Positions 25,594 to 39,130 are shown, numbered from the stretch's first letter. The stretch is DNA of 64,000 nucleotides from Piromyces finnis (GCA_002104945.1 MCFH01000034.1:186001-250000); one strand, 5' to 3'. Program-made: numbers and translations. Notes: generated by a model from the letters alone, not told the origin.

Positions 25594-26138
25594 TTTTTTT
25601 TTTAACTTCCGAGTGCATTTCTCCCATCGATCAGAGTTAGCTCCAATGGTGGTTCTTAGAGAAACGTTGGCTCATTCCTATTGCTAGGTGGTTGTGACCC
25701 TCCTGGTCTGTCATACTGTTTCTTCAGCTTCGACGCTCACTTAATCCATGTACATTAGATGCATGTCGTTGTACGATATTTCACAACTACAATGCTAAGC
25801 CTCTTATAGTCAATTTGATCACGTGTCAACCGCCCCCTAATGTTTACACTTAAATTGATTAAGGAATATTATGTGTTTTTGGCATAGCCTAAGTCACCAC
25901 TTATTAAGTTCTAATTTGGAATGTACCATGTACACTAGACCCTCTCAGGCCGGCTAGACGAGTGTTATTATCATAGTAGTAAATTAGAAAGTTCATTTAT
26001 ACTTACCTGAATATCATAACCCAACCCATGGCAAACCCAGTGGGAAAATCCACAGGCACTGACATCTGCGGGGTCGAACCAGAAGCCTTATGTATGCTAA
26101 GGAAACGCCTTAACAACCAGGATAAAAACTGGAACGAC
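25594..26138 (-). mobile_element. tRNA-derived SINE-like retroelement
   Basis: A 0.5-kb island of near-balanced base composition sits in DNA that is otherwise over 85% A/T. Read on the minus strand it begins with a tRNA-like head: RNA polymerase III A box TGGTTGTTAAGGCG (plus 26106-26119), a perfect 5-bp anticodon-type stem CCTTA/TAAGG around a 7-nt loop (26086-26102), and B box GGTTCGACCCC (26070-26080). The body has no open frame I can recognise. The element ends at its 3' side in an A-tail (the T run at about 25592-25603). Matching 12-bp flanks TTTAAATAAATT at 25582-25593 and 26139-26150 look like target-site duplications, though they are low-complexity. Promoter head, body, A-tail and duplication together define a SINE. 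The tRNA of origin and partner LINE are not identified. Confidence 0.78.
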
Positions 26139-26150
26139 TTTAAATAAATT
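26139..26150. repeat. Right candidate target-site duplication of the SINE-like element
   Basis: TTTAAATAAATT directly outside the tRNA-like head, identical to 25582-25593. Confidence 0.5.
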
Positions 26151-27220
26151 AAATAAATTAAAATTAATTAAATAACAACAATGTAAATAATAAATAAATT
26201 TATTAATATCACGTGTTAATGGATAATATTATTAAAGAAATTAATGCTAATAAAAGCTAAACAAAAACAAATAATAGTAAAAACAATATAAAGAAAAATA
26301 AATTTGTGTGTGTAGAGGTAAAAATAAAAATAATTTAAATATGTTTTCTTTTCCTTTGATATATCCTGTAATTCTCAGCGATTATTAATAATATAACATA
26401 TGTAATAGCTATTTAATAAAAAATATCGGAATATAATTTAAATTTAAAATATTTTAAATATGTATTATTGATGATTATAATAAATTTCAAAAAATATTTA
26501 TATAATATGGATTACATTATAAATAAATAAAAAGAAATATTCTTCTTTTTATTATTCATCATAAAACTCTAATTTAAACATAAGAAAAAAATAATTAAAT
26601 ATATAATTTATACTAACAGTTTTTCTTTTATATTTTTTATAAAAATAACAATTTTATATATAAATATATAAATATATAATATTAATATATAAATTTCCAA
26701 CTTTAACATACTAAAATTTATTCAAAATTTACAAAAATATATTGATATAAATATTCAATGGAAAAAAAATTATAAAATTTTGATTAAATTAAAATCATTC
26801 ACAAATATTATTTGGACATGGAAACCACAAATGATATATTTCTTGAATAAATTAATTATTCTTCTCAATAATAAACAAAATTTCTGTCATTTAATTTCAA
26901 AAATAAAATAAAATAAACATTTTTACTAACGGTTTTATTTCTATTATTGGAATATATTTCTCTAAAAATCTCTAAATTTATTTTCTATTAATTAAATTTA
27001 ATGAAATTTATTTTGAAAAATAAACCATAAAAACAACAATGAATAAAATATTTTAACTAATGAAATTATTCTTTTTTATATAATTAAAACAAAATAGTAA
27101 TTAATTCAATATATATAAAGAAAATAATAATAATAATAATAAAATAAGAAACAGACAATAAAACAATAATTTAAATAAAATACCCCACCTCATAAAAGAA
27201 ATAAGACAATAAAAAACAAA
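26151..27220. other. Intergenic region upstream of AP-2 sigma
   Basis: About 1 kb of A/T sequence without coding signal. A CACGTG occurs at 26210-26215, about 1 kb before the AP-2 sigma start. Confidence 0.5.
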
Positions 27221-28271
27221 ATGGTAAATCAATGATTATATAAAAAATTATTATTTTTTAATTTTTATATTTAAATGCAATATTAAATTTATCAATAATC
27301 GATACACTATCTATTATATTTGTTTGATTATAAACTTTTCATTTAAACATTTCCTCGAAAATAAAAATTAATTAATTGATTAGTAAAAAGATAAAATTAT
27401 ATTTTCTTATAAGATTTTTAAAAAATAAATGATTAAGTAATTGTAATTATTGTATTAGATAATTGCAATTATATATTTATTTAATAGTATTTTAAAAATA
27501 TTTATTGGAAGCACTAAAAAGAAATATTAAAAAAAATTTTTAATAATAAGAATTGTAATAATAATAATTTACTATAATATATTAAATAGATAAGATTTAT
27601 CTTAGTTCAAAATAGGCAAGGAAAAACCAGACTTTCCAAATGGTATATGCCATTTGATGATGATGAAAAAGTTAAGCTTCGTGGTGAAGTTCATCGTTTA
27701 ATTGCTCCAAGAGATCAAAGAAACCAATCCAATTTTGTTGAAGTAATTATATAATATTCATTATATTTTTGCAGTTAAAAATTTTTTTATTCGTAGTATC
27801 ATTAAATCATCATATTAAATACATTTGTATTGATTGATAGTTCAGAAACTATAAGATTGTTTACCGTCGTTATGCTGGTCTTTTCTTCTGTTTTTGCGTC
27901 GATACAAACGATAATGAACTTGCTTACTTAGAAGCCATCCATTTCTTTGTTGAAGTTTTAGATGCTTTCTTTGGAAATGTTTGTGAATTAGATCTTGTAT
28001 TTAATTTCTATAAGGTAATTTATATTTAATATAAATATTTAAAGAATAATTTTTGTTTTTGAATATTTTTATATTTTATAAACATTTTGATGTATCTATT
28101 CTATATCGATATCTTTATATATTATATCATGAAATTTTAATAATTATAAAAATATTTTAAAATATTAAGGTATATGCTATTCTTGACGAAGTATTCTTAG
28201 CTGGAGAAATACAAGAAACTAGTAAAAATGTTGTTCTCAGTAGACTAGATTATTTAGATAAATTAGAATAA
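27221..28271 (+). CDS. APS2: AP-2 clathrin adaptor complex, sigma subunit
   Basis: Four exons, 27221-27223, 27590-27742, 27841-28014 and 28170-28271, give 143 residues, against 142 in human AP2S1. The first exon is the start codon alone, followed by GTAAAT and a 366-bp intron. The protein is the small core subunit of AP-2, which links cargo and PIP2 membrane to clathrin in endocytosis. It is highly conserved throughout: [80 protein letters not shown] and [10 protein letters not shown]. The FVEFRNYK and [11 protein letters not shown] segments favour AP-2 over AP-1 sigma. The start is set by the family N-terminus MIRFIL, which requires the tiny first exon. Confidence 0.96.
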
Positions 28272-29196
28272 AATTTTTTTTTGGTATTAATTTAAAATTC
28301 CCAAGAAAAAAACAAGCATAAAAAAAATAATATACTACTATTAATAGTTGTAACAATAAAAACAAAAAAAAAAAAAAATTATTAATAGAAATATTAAATT
28401 AAAAATGCTGTCTATAACAATATTTTATTTTTATAATACGATTGTAATAATAATAACAACAAATAATAATAAATAATGCCTTAACATAAATAAAATAAAA
28501 CAAAACTAAAATCAAAATAAATAATAATAAATAATAATAATAATAAATAATAATAATAATAATAATAAAAAATAACTATTTACAGAATAAATAAGTGTAA
28601 TGAAAAAAAAAAAGTTTTTAATTTATAAAATAAAAAATTTTAATATTTTTTGTATCCAAAAATTTTTCACTATTTTAAATTTAATTAATAAAAAATAAAA
28701 GGCTATTTAATATAATTTAGTGTATATGAATAATAAATTTTAAATTTTTATCTTACTTTTTAGCTCTATTAATAAAAGTATTTAAAAAAGGATAAAAGGT
28801 AACAGACATTTTTTTTTTTAAAAAAAAAAAGGAAATATAACAATAAATTCAAATAATATATATATATCATATATATTATTTATATAAGTAATAGTTGATT
28901 TTACAGGATAACAAATAAATAGGAAAAAAAAAACCACTGAGATTTTTAAATTTTTAAAATTCCTTTTTTTTTTTTTTTTTTTTTTTTTTTCTGATGGAAA
29001 TTCATAATTGAGTCGAAAATTCATTTTTTCAGAAGGAATATATAATACTTTTAATACGTGCTTCTATGTTAAATTAAAAATTATTTCAAAGAAAAGGATT
29101 GAAAACTATACATAAATATTATATTTTTACCATTATATTACCTACAACAAAACATAAGAAATTTTTAAACATTTCTTAAATTCTTTAACAATTATC

Positions 29197-29227
<31 letters not shown>

Positions 29228-29511
29228 AAATGATTGATTATTTTAAATAATAGCATTGTATGAATGTATTAATAATCAATATCGTATATTTTAAATAATG
29301 AATATATTGATACATACGATGAATTCTTATAATATTTAATTATTACTATTATTATTATTTTATTCTTTTAGATTTATTAATCGAATATGAATAATTTAAA
29401 ATAAAATTAAAAAGTTTAATATTTCAAAATATACTAAATATATTAAAAATGTATATTGAAATTAACGTATATTTTATTTATTGAAATATATTTTTAATTA
29501 CTATAAAATAG
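28272..29511. other. Intergenic, with T/A tracts
   Basis: About 1.2 kb of A/T-rich sequence between AP-2 sigma and the next gene. It contains AAT repeats near 28519-28570, a T(11)A(11) junction at 28809-28830, a T run near 28970-28990 and an A run near 29199-29225. No convincing coding exon is seen. Confidence 0.55.
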
Positions 29512-30231
29512 ATGTTTGCTTTTAATAAATCTAATAATTTATATGTTAATCTTGCTGTTACTGATGAATCAGAACCTGTAGATTCATTTTTCACTGATAA
29601 TTATACAAATGTAAAGAAATCTAAACATTTATCTTCACCATATCCATATTTATTTTCAATGAATAATAATGGTATATAATAATAATACATTTCTTTAATT
29701 CTTTAATAATGCAATAATAGTATTAATATTAATAATAATAATGTTAATAATAATGATTATAAATTATAAAATCATAAAATTTACAGAATCAACAAAAATT
29801 CAATCAAAATATTTTTTAAGACGTTCAGCCAATACAAATTCTAACATGGTAATATTATATTTTATTGCTTTAATTTATTTTTAAATATATTCAAATCAAG
29901 TTTTAATAATTATTATAGAAAAATCAATATATCAATTTTTTTCTAATTAATATTTTATTATTTATATATAAATTTAATTTAATATGAATATCATTATATA
30001 AAAATTATAATATGATAATTATAGCAAACTTCTAATAATGACAATATAAATGAAGGTCAAAATCCCTTAGATGAATCATATTATAGTTGTTCTACTAATA
30101 GAACTGGATTTCCCTTTTCTGATTTAAATACTTCAACTTACGGTTCATCAGAAAAAAAGAATCAAACACCAAACCCATTTATTAGATATGACCGTAAAGT
30201 AAAAATAAGAGATGAACCATCTATCTATTAA
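29512..30231 (+). CDS. Small unrecognised protein, three exons
   Basis: Three segments join in frame across canonical introns: 29512 to about 29670 (MFAFNKSNNLYVNLAVTDES...), about 29787-29848 (ESTKIQSKYFLRRSANTNSNM) and about 30025-30231 (ending PNPFIRYDRKVKIRDEPSIY and TAA). The result is about 140 residues, polar, Asn/Ser-rich, with no signal peptide or membrane segment. The closing basic motif with NPFIRYDRKVKIRDEP looks like the most constrained part. I do not recognise a family. The start is uncertain: a TAG directly precedes the ATG and could be an acceptor, and an upstream mini-exon MYIEIN near 29450 would also splice in phase. Confidence 0.6.
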
Positions 30232-30551
30232 TTATAACTTTATTACTCTTTCATTTTACTTTTTTTTTTTTTTTTTTTATTTCCATCTTATTTATTACTT
30301 TAACCATTACATATCAAAATAATGAAAAAAATAAAAAATGTGTTTTTTCTATTTACAATCAAAGTATTTAATTTTATCAACATTTAAACATATAATTATT
30401 ATTATCTTTTTACTTTATTTTTCATCTTTACATAGAATTATTTAAAACATATATATATATATATAAATAAAATATTTAAAAATATTAAAAAAAAAAAAAA
30501 ATCCTTTAATTTATTTACCATTTTATTTTATTTGTTTTTATTTCATTTTAA

Positions 30552-30589
<38 letters not shown>

Positions 30590-31138
30590 TTTTATTTTTT
30601 ATTTTTTTAACTATTTGTATATATTTTTATTATTTTTACTTTTATTTTTATTCTTCATTACTTTATTTTAAAATATCTTTAACTATAAAAAAAAATTTTT
30701 AAATATTAAAAGAAAAATATTATATTAATTTTCTATTACTAGATAGTTTTTCTTTTCTTTTTCTTTTTCTTTTTTTTTTTTTTTTTTTTCTTTCTTTCTT
30801 CCTTTTATATATATATATATATAATAAAAATAAAAAGAATAAAATTAAAATATGGTTTACAAAAATTAAAGATTAAAGGCAATTTTTCAAAATATTTATA
30901 ATAAATTTAAAAGATAAAAATAAAAAAAAGTTATCTTTTCTATAATTATTATTATAATTTTATTTCATTCCTTTTTTTTTTTCTTTAAATTTTGTATCTC
31001 TGTATCATTGTTATTATTACTGTTATTATTATTTTTTATTCCTTTCTTTCATTCGTTTTTTTTTTTTTTTTTCCAATTTTTTTTAATAGCATGCTTTATT
31101 ATTATTATTTTTTTTTTTTTTTAAAAAAAAAGGAAAAT
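30232..31138. other. Intergenic, convergent 3' ends, simple repeats
   Basis: About 0.9 kb with ATT repeats (about 30556-30590), a TTTTTC/TTTC pyrimidine stretch (about 30748-30802) and a T(13)A(9) junction at 31110-31131 just beyond the lipin stop. No gene signal is seen. Confidence 0.55.
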
Positions 31139-34100
31139 TTAAAGGTATGGGTAAGCAGCTAAATCAAGTTTTTCTGATGGATCCTCATTAACTAATAAAT
31201 CATCAATATATGCTGTTATATCAGCTTTATTTATTTGAATACTTTCATCATCATCTTCTTCTTCGTTTTCATCATCAAGTGGTCTATAATCATGATCTAT
31301 TTTATATTCTTCATCAACAGAATCATCTTCTTTTCTATTTTTCATTGAATTACTTTCTTCTATATTATTATTATCATTATTGTTACGTCTTCTTCTGATA
31401 AAGTCTCTTATTGAACGTCTACTTTGAGGCTTTTTTATACCTAAATGTTGTTGAATAAATCTACCATTTTCATTATTAATTTCATTTTCATTACTATTAT
31501 TGTTTTCTCCTTCTGATTCTCTATCTTCTTCATATCCATCTTCTATTTCTTTTGAATTCAGTGAAATAGTTGCATAATCAATAATTCTTCCATTTTGACT
31601 AAGAAGTGGTTTTAAATCTTCTGGTGAATTTGATTCAACATCGGATTGTTGAATTAGAGCATCACCATCCGTAAAGTTTCTAATTATGAGTTTACGATCG
31701 GCATTTTGATTTGTATTAAATTGAATTGGTGAATTTTGATCAAATTTATCACCTGATAAATATTGACTTTCATTATTGGCGTTATCTTCAATATCTTCTG
31801 ATGAAGAAAGAATACTTTCAGGAGATAATTCTTTTTTCGCTTTTGATTTATCATAATTATTATTAGAATTAGTATTGTTGTTGTCTTTTTTATTATTACC
31901 CCTTTTATTATTTTTATTATCGATCGGAAGTGAGCTTTCAATAATGCTCAAATCGATCTCGAATTCAGGAATTGGAGATTTCCAGTAATTATAGTCATTA
32001 AAATCATTATTAATTTGGATATTTATTGGTGGGAAAATTTGATCAACTAATTCATTAATTTTATTATATCTGTAAAATAATAATAATAAATGTGAATATT
32101 TAATATTGAACATAAATGTTTAAATATTACAATAATTTGTTATTTTTTAATATACATATTTATATATAAAAATATATATTTACGATGATTTAAATCCATG
32201 TAAAAGTTCAAGTTTAACTTCACCCTTTGGATCAATAGTAAATATTCTTGAATCTGGAACACCAACATTTTTATATGATAAAGCATCCTTTTATAATTTA
32301 TTTATATTAATTATTATTATTAATATTCTTATTGCTATTACTTTAATCAACTTATAATTACACTTTTAAATACTTACAGTAATTCTATTTCCAAAACCAG
32401 CATAGAATGGTTTAGCATCACCACCCCATAGTTTTTTAATATCGTTTAAAGCAGCAATCTTGAAATCTTCAGGTTTCTTTATAATTACTTCTCTATGTAA
32501 TGATTTTAATAGTCTATCCGGTGACATAATAATTGGACCATCTGGTAATTGATATTTATTTTGTTCTATTTTTTTTAAATAACCTCTAGTAGAGTTAGAC
32601 TAATTAAATATATTAAGAGGAGTTATAACAAATATATATATATAAAAATTAGTAGTCTAATTTAATTTTTATTTTTAATGATTTGTTTTTTATATAAATT
32701 TTAAGCAAAAGTAACGTATTAATATAAATATACCTGACCAATAGCTCTTGAAGTTAAATATAAAATCTTATAACCGTTATGATCAATATCATGGTATAAA
32801 TTTGCTACTCCAACATGAGTCCAATCTTTTCCTACCATAGTATACAAATGACCTAATACATCAGACCTTTTTTTAAATAGAATAGATTAATTATTAATAA
32901 TTAATTTATTATAAATACTATATATATCTTATTTTTATAATTTTTTTTTAATTACTTTGTGATTGTTCCATCAACATCAGAAATAACCACTTGGGTATCC
33001 ATATCCCATAAATAAATTTTTGCCATACATGTAGCAGTACCTTGAATTCTTGTTGATACTGTAAATGATATTGTATTTACGCCTTTTTTCAGATTTAATT
33101 TTTTCTATAGAATATATTTAATAAAAAATTAATAATTTAATTCTTATAAATTAAAAGTAAAAAGTTAAAAAAAGAAAAAAGTATATATTTATATTTTTAA
33201 TACTGGGATTTTTACCAATTGTTCTGAAGTTAATCTAAGGGATTTAATGAAATGGTATTTTTGATTGTCTTCTTCTAATTTATTATCAGTATCATAATAT
33301 GATGAGGTATAATCATTATAATCTTCATGTGGTGGTTCACTAACTGTTGTTTTTACTTGTAATGGTGATAATTCTGGAGATGGTAATATAACTGGTTGAG
33401 TTTTATGACGAATTGGATGAAGTTCAGGTGAAGATAACATATCATAAAACATATTTTCAAGTATATCTTGATTTTTCAATTCATTATTTTCAAAGAATTC
33501 ATTCATTTTTGGGCTGAAGGCATATTCATTGAAATTTTGGTTATTTATAGATTGATTGCTATTGCTATTATTATTATTACCGTTATTTAAACTATTATTG
33601 GAATTGCTATTATCGTTATTGCTATTTGAGTTATTATTATTGTTGTTGCTATTATTTTGTACATTTGATCTTTTCCACCATTGTGGTCTCCAGGATCTAT
33701 TTCTATTTTGATCTTGAATTAACTTTTCAATGGCTTTTGCATTCAGCGGTTTATGGAAAAACATTACAGATGCTATTAATGCTTCTATTACTTTCCAACT
33801 AAAATATCTATTTATATATTTTAGTTTAATTAATAATAATAATAATAATTACTAATTAGTATAATTAAAAACTATAAAAAAAAAAAAAAATTAAATAAAT
33901 TATCACCTTTTATTAATCTTGCATACTAAATCATCATGTCTTGTAATAATTAAAGGATTTTCACAGAATTTTTCAAATGTTAATAGATTCTTTTCAAACA
34001 ACTCATTAGCAGCCTACAATAATGAAATTATTAATAATACATTAAGTATGTAATTAATTTATTATTTGATTATAATAAAATATTAATAATTAAATTAAAC

Positions 34101-36094
34101 CTTAATAATAATAAATTTGAAAGACATACATCATCTGGAAGCTTAACCAAATCATTGAATCTACAATTTGAAACTAAAACATCACCGTTTTCAAAAATAC
34201 CCATTAAACTAGATAAACCAAATTCATTACTATCATATTTATCTTTTTCCGTATATATATTATGAGAAGAATTTTCATGACTTCTATTATTATTTAAAGG
34301 ATATTCATTTTCGATAATACCATTATTATTTGTGTTATTATTAGTAGAATGAGCATCTGTATTATTGTTTATTATATAATCCTGATTTGTTTCTAGGAAA
34401 TCTTCAACTTTTTCTTGATATGTTAATGTTTTATTTTTGTTTGAAATTTTATTTCTGTTTTCAATATATTGGTGTAAATTAATCATTTCTTTTTTAGAAT
34501 TTTTATTTAATTCTAATGTATCTACACTTGGTCTATAACTCATATTTTTTGTAGGTAGAGCACCCCATCTCCAACTCCATTGCTTTTCTTTTATGTCTAT
34601 ATTTACAAATTCCTGTGGTTCATTAAATAATGCTTCATTTCTAATATTATATATCAATATATATTTATTTGTGCATATTATATTAAGGTTATAATTAAAT
34701 ATGATTAATTCTACATTATATTAATTTTATAACTATTATTTAAAATTATAATTACGTAATATTTGTTGATGTATAATCTTCAACTTCGTTTGGATATTTT
34801 TCTATTAAAAAATATTTTTATTTTACAATTAATATTCATGATTTTTTAAGAATTTTTAATTCATATATATATATAAATTTATAATAAAAAAAATATGATT
34901 GATTCATGTTTAAACAATACTCATAAATTCTGTTGTTAAACTATATGGATTATCGTTATACTTTGGAATAGGATCTGGATTTTCATTTTCTTCTAAATTA
35001 TTTTTAAATTTTTTATTTTCAAGTTTTGATAAATAATTAGAAGAAGCAGGGTATGAAGAACTTAAAAGCGTTTCTTCTACAAAATATTTATCTCTGGGTT
35101 CAGTATATGAATGATAATTAAACATATTATTTTGTTCTTCACTATCATATCTTATACGTTGAAAAGGTTGATAAAAAGTTCTTTTTACTGTTGGTTTTAT
35201 ATCAATTGGTTTTGAACTAGTATTAATTTGTTCAGAAAATAATGAAGTTTTATTACTTGAATCAAATGTTTTTTTTGGGAAAAAATCACCAACTATATTT
35301 AAAAATATTAATAATTTTTTAATAATTATTTAAATTTTTAGTATTGTGTTGAATAAAAATATTTAATGATTTTTACTTGATCCATGAGCACTCGCATAAT
35401 CTTTTTTAAAATAAATAAAAAATTTAATTATATAAAAATATTTTATTTACAATATCGTTAATATGCTTAATATTATCAGGTTTACAATTAAAGTATATAT
35501 ATATTTATGTTAATAAATACCTATGTTATCAGAATAGGTATCATCATTTAAGTTTAAAGGTTCAATTTCCTATATATTATAAATTATATTATTATATTAT
35601 TATAAAATATTTATAAATTTTTTATTAAAATTCGAAAATATATTTACCATTTCGGTTTTTTGTGGTAAAGGTATAGGAGAAGTTGCGTATTCAGAAGGAA
35701 CAGGGTCCTAGGAATTTATTTATTTATTTATTTAAAAAAATAGAATTAATAAATATAAATTATAAAGAAATTCCTTGAAATTTCCTTTCTAAAATTTATA
35801 TATTTAAATTATAAAATTAAAATTTACATCTGTTTCTTGAACGAAAAAAGCTTCACCAGCTTCTCCTACTTTCATTTGAAGATCTGCAAGTTCACCATTT
35901 ACTCTTACTTCAACGACCTTTTCTTGTGGTCTTAAAAGCTTTAATTTTCCAAATCGAACATGAAATGGTGAACATTTTAATTCTTTATCTGGTTGTTCAA
36001 CAACAACAACATCAATAGCACCAGATAAAGTAGCTGGATTAATATCTTTATAAAATTCTGTTACAGTTGAAACAACTTTTCCCACAAATTGCAT
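31139..36094 (-). CDS. PAH1: Lipin/Pah1/Smp2 phosphatidate phosphatase
   Basis: A gene of about fourteen exons. The enzyme is Mg2+-dependent and converts phosphatidic acid to diacylglycerol, controlling storage versus membrane lipid. Exon 1 (35828-36094) carries the N-lip domain ([20 protein letters not shown], then [24 protein letters not shown]). The middle holds Asn/Ser-rich linkers, a 24-nt exon at 35377-35400, and a WSWRWGALP block near 34570. The HAD catalytic part spans several exons, with [20 protein letters not shown], then [18 protein letters not shown] (the DxDxT catalytic motif), [45 protein letters not shown] and [15 protein letters not shown]. The last exon is a long disordered acidic tail ending YPYL at 31139. 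Yeast Pah1 is regulated by phosphorylation in such tails; that is only inferred here. Confidence 0.95.
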
Positions 36095-39000
36095 TTTCCT
36101 GTTAAAAAAAGAATCAACTATGAGATATTTTTATTAAATAACTATCAATTTATTTATATTTATCCTTTTTTAAATAAAATCCAAAAATATTACAAATTTA
36201 AAATATAAAATGTTATTTTTATTATTATTATTATTATTATTATTAAAGAATATTATATTGAAATAAATTGTAATAACTATATAAAATGAAAATTATATAA
36301 ACAGGTGCAAAAACATAAAATGTATTAATGTTTACCTTTTTATTTAATTTATGAAATGGAGCTTTAAACTTATATAAAAAAAATATTTTTATATAAATTT
36401 TTTTTTTTATTGTTGTTATTTTTATTTTATTATCTTATTACTATAAATTTAATATACAAATAAAATGTAATAATATTATTTATCTATTTATTGTTATGTT
36501 ATTTTGTTTCAAATGATTTTTGTTATTTTGACTAGGTCCCCACTCAATAATTAATGTTGTAAAATGTAAATTTAAAGAAAAAATAGAAAAATATTGTTTT
36601 ATTTAAATCAAAATAGTAATTTTTAATTGTTGGATTGTAATATAAAAAGATAAAAAGGAAAAAGTGTTTCCAAATATAATTCTTAATTATGTTATAAATA
36701 ATAGATATGTTGCGTCTGCTAAAAATGAAAATAAAATAATTATTCTAGAAATAATTCAAAGTAGAATATAAGATAATAAAACCAGAATATTAGAGAAAAT
36801 TAGAACTTTACAAACAATAAAAATGAAGCATTTTATTTTAAGAAATAATATTTTTAAAAACTAAAGAAATTTTACCTTTATATATTGTTCTTTATATTAA
36901 TATTTAAATATATGTCTTTCTTTTAGATAAACATTTATTTTAAATTATATATAAATAAATATTTGCTCAATTGGAAAATTTAGCTAAAAAAAAAAAGGAC
37001 TTGAAGATAGAAAGAAAAATAAAAAAGTTTACACTTTTTTTTTTTTAATGTTACAAGTTTAATTAATTATTTATTTATTTATTCATCTATCGTTATACAT
37101 TATTCTACTACAGATTTTTCTTAATTAGATTTTCTTTATATTAAAAAGAAAATATAGATTAATATAAATTTCTCATTAATTTTAATATATTTAATTTTAT
37201 ATTATTTATTATAATATATTATATATGCGTTTAAAACATAAATAACAGTCCGTTAATTCATGTGTGTGTTTAATCACGTGTTATAAATCAATAAAAGAAT
37301 CCATCTTAAAAAAAATAAATATTATAGTTAATCATAAAATTAAAATAAATAAATAGAAATATTAAATATTAAAAATTAATAATTATAATGAAAATTATTA
37401 ATATTTTTCATAAATAAATTAATATTTTTATTTAAATAATAGTAATTACTATAATTTTAAATAATTTTAATATATAATAAGACACAATTTATTATATCTA
37501 ATTATATATTAAAATTAAAATGGAAATAGAAAAGAAAAAGTTTCAATAAAACAAAAAAGTTTTATCCAATAAATTTGATTTTATAATTACCATATATGTA
37601 AATGTAAAAATAAAAATTTGATATTTACACGTGAAATTTTTTATATAAAATTTAATATAATCATAGCAATATTATTATATGACACGTGATATAATACATA
37701 AATCATATATGTGTAACATAGCATATTTACATATTATTTAGTAATTTCACATGTTAATACAAAACATGTTTCTTATTAAATAGTTAGTATGTTTTATGGG
37801 AAAGTCTTTTTGAAAGAATACTTGATAAGTAAATTAAGTGACTATTAGTATATTTATGCTTTTATAATAATATGAAAAAAAATCAGTCATTTGAATAACA
37901 TAGAATTACATTTTATTTTTTAAAAAAAAAACATTTTTAAAATATAATAAAAAAAGGAAACTGCTATAAACAAAATTTTCCAATTGAATGATTTTTATTT
38001 AACTACATTTTTTAATATTTCATATTTTCATATTTCATTAAATAAATATAAAAGTTAATTATTTTTTTTAATTGATAGGTTAGTTTATTTAATTAATACA
38101 AGAACAAAAACAAAAACTACTTAATGCTATAATTTTATATTGTACAACTTGTAGATTCAAGAGTATTAATTATTAGTAATATAATTTTTAAATGTCATCT
38201 TATATTTTATTTTAAATTATGGTTAATGGGATTTTATATACAATTATTTTTTTTATTATAAATATTATACATATGATAAGTTCTTTTAAGAGTTTTATTA
38301 ATTACTCTAGTTGTATCATATTGAATTAAAATATTTTATTTAAATAATTATATTAACCGAATCCCCCAATATAATGCTCATTTATTCGAACTATTTTTTT
38401 TATTGTAATAGAAATTAAACTATTTTTCATTTAAATATTACTTTTATTAATTATTGTATTTTTTTTTTTTATAACATTTGTATGAACATATAAAAAACTA
38501 ATTTATATGACAAAAAAGGATTAAATTATTATTAATTATAAATAATATGATTTATAATTAATAATAATTTAAATAAATAAAGAATCATATTGTTTATTTA
38601 CTTGCTAATCATATGTATTATATATTTATAAAACGATGCTTTAACTTTTTTTTTTTTTATTTTTATTTAATTAAATAAATCTTTTTCTTTTTTATATTTA
38701 TAATAATTTTTATTATTATGCTTGTTTAATTTCTTTCACTCAATATTTTCGTTTTTTTGATAAATATTAAAGTTGTTTTTAAGATAATAATATAATACAA
38801 TTTAATGTAATATATATTTAATTAAATTTAATTAAAGAATTTAATTCTTTATTGGTTGATACAACAATTAGAATGATAATTTTATATTATAATATTATTA
38901 TAATTGTTATTATAATTATTATAATATAATGATGATAATAAGAATACTAATTATTTAAAAATTTAATTATTTATTAGTCTCCATATAATATATTGAAAAT

Positions 39001-39130
39001 AATTATTCCTATATAATGGTAAATTTTTTTTTTTTTTTTTTTAAAAAAATAAAAGATAAAATATATATACCATTATAAGAAATAATTTAAAAATTATAAT
39101 AAAAATTAAAAACAAAGAAAGTAGATAAAA
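36095..39130. other. Gene-poor 3-kb region with three CACGTG motifs
   Basis: No coding exon is convincing on either strand. Contents are an ATT repeat near 36218-36245, short A/T inverted repeats (38528-38572 reads as imperfect dyads of TTAATTATAAA), CACGTG at 37275-37280, 37628-37633 and 37683-37688, and a T(19)A(7) junction at 39024-39049 shortly before the next gene. It must contain the divergent promoters of lipin and the secreted protein. Confidence 0.5.
37275..37688. promoter_or_regulatory. Cluster of three CACGTG E-box motifs
   Basis: CACGTG occurs at 37275-37280, 37628-37633 and 37683-37688 in surroundings nearly free of G and C. This is a candidate bHLH (Cbf1/USF-type) binding region; function is inferred from the motif only. 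Confidence 0.35.

Noticed and set aside
25700-26120. Functional tRNA gene
   Set aside because: A and B boxes and an anticodon stem are present, but the T stem is imperfect, there is no acceptor stem pairing, the base before the anticodon is not T, and a long body with A-tail follows; a tRNA-derived SINE fits better.
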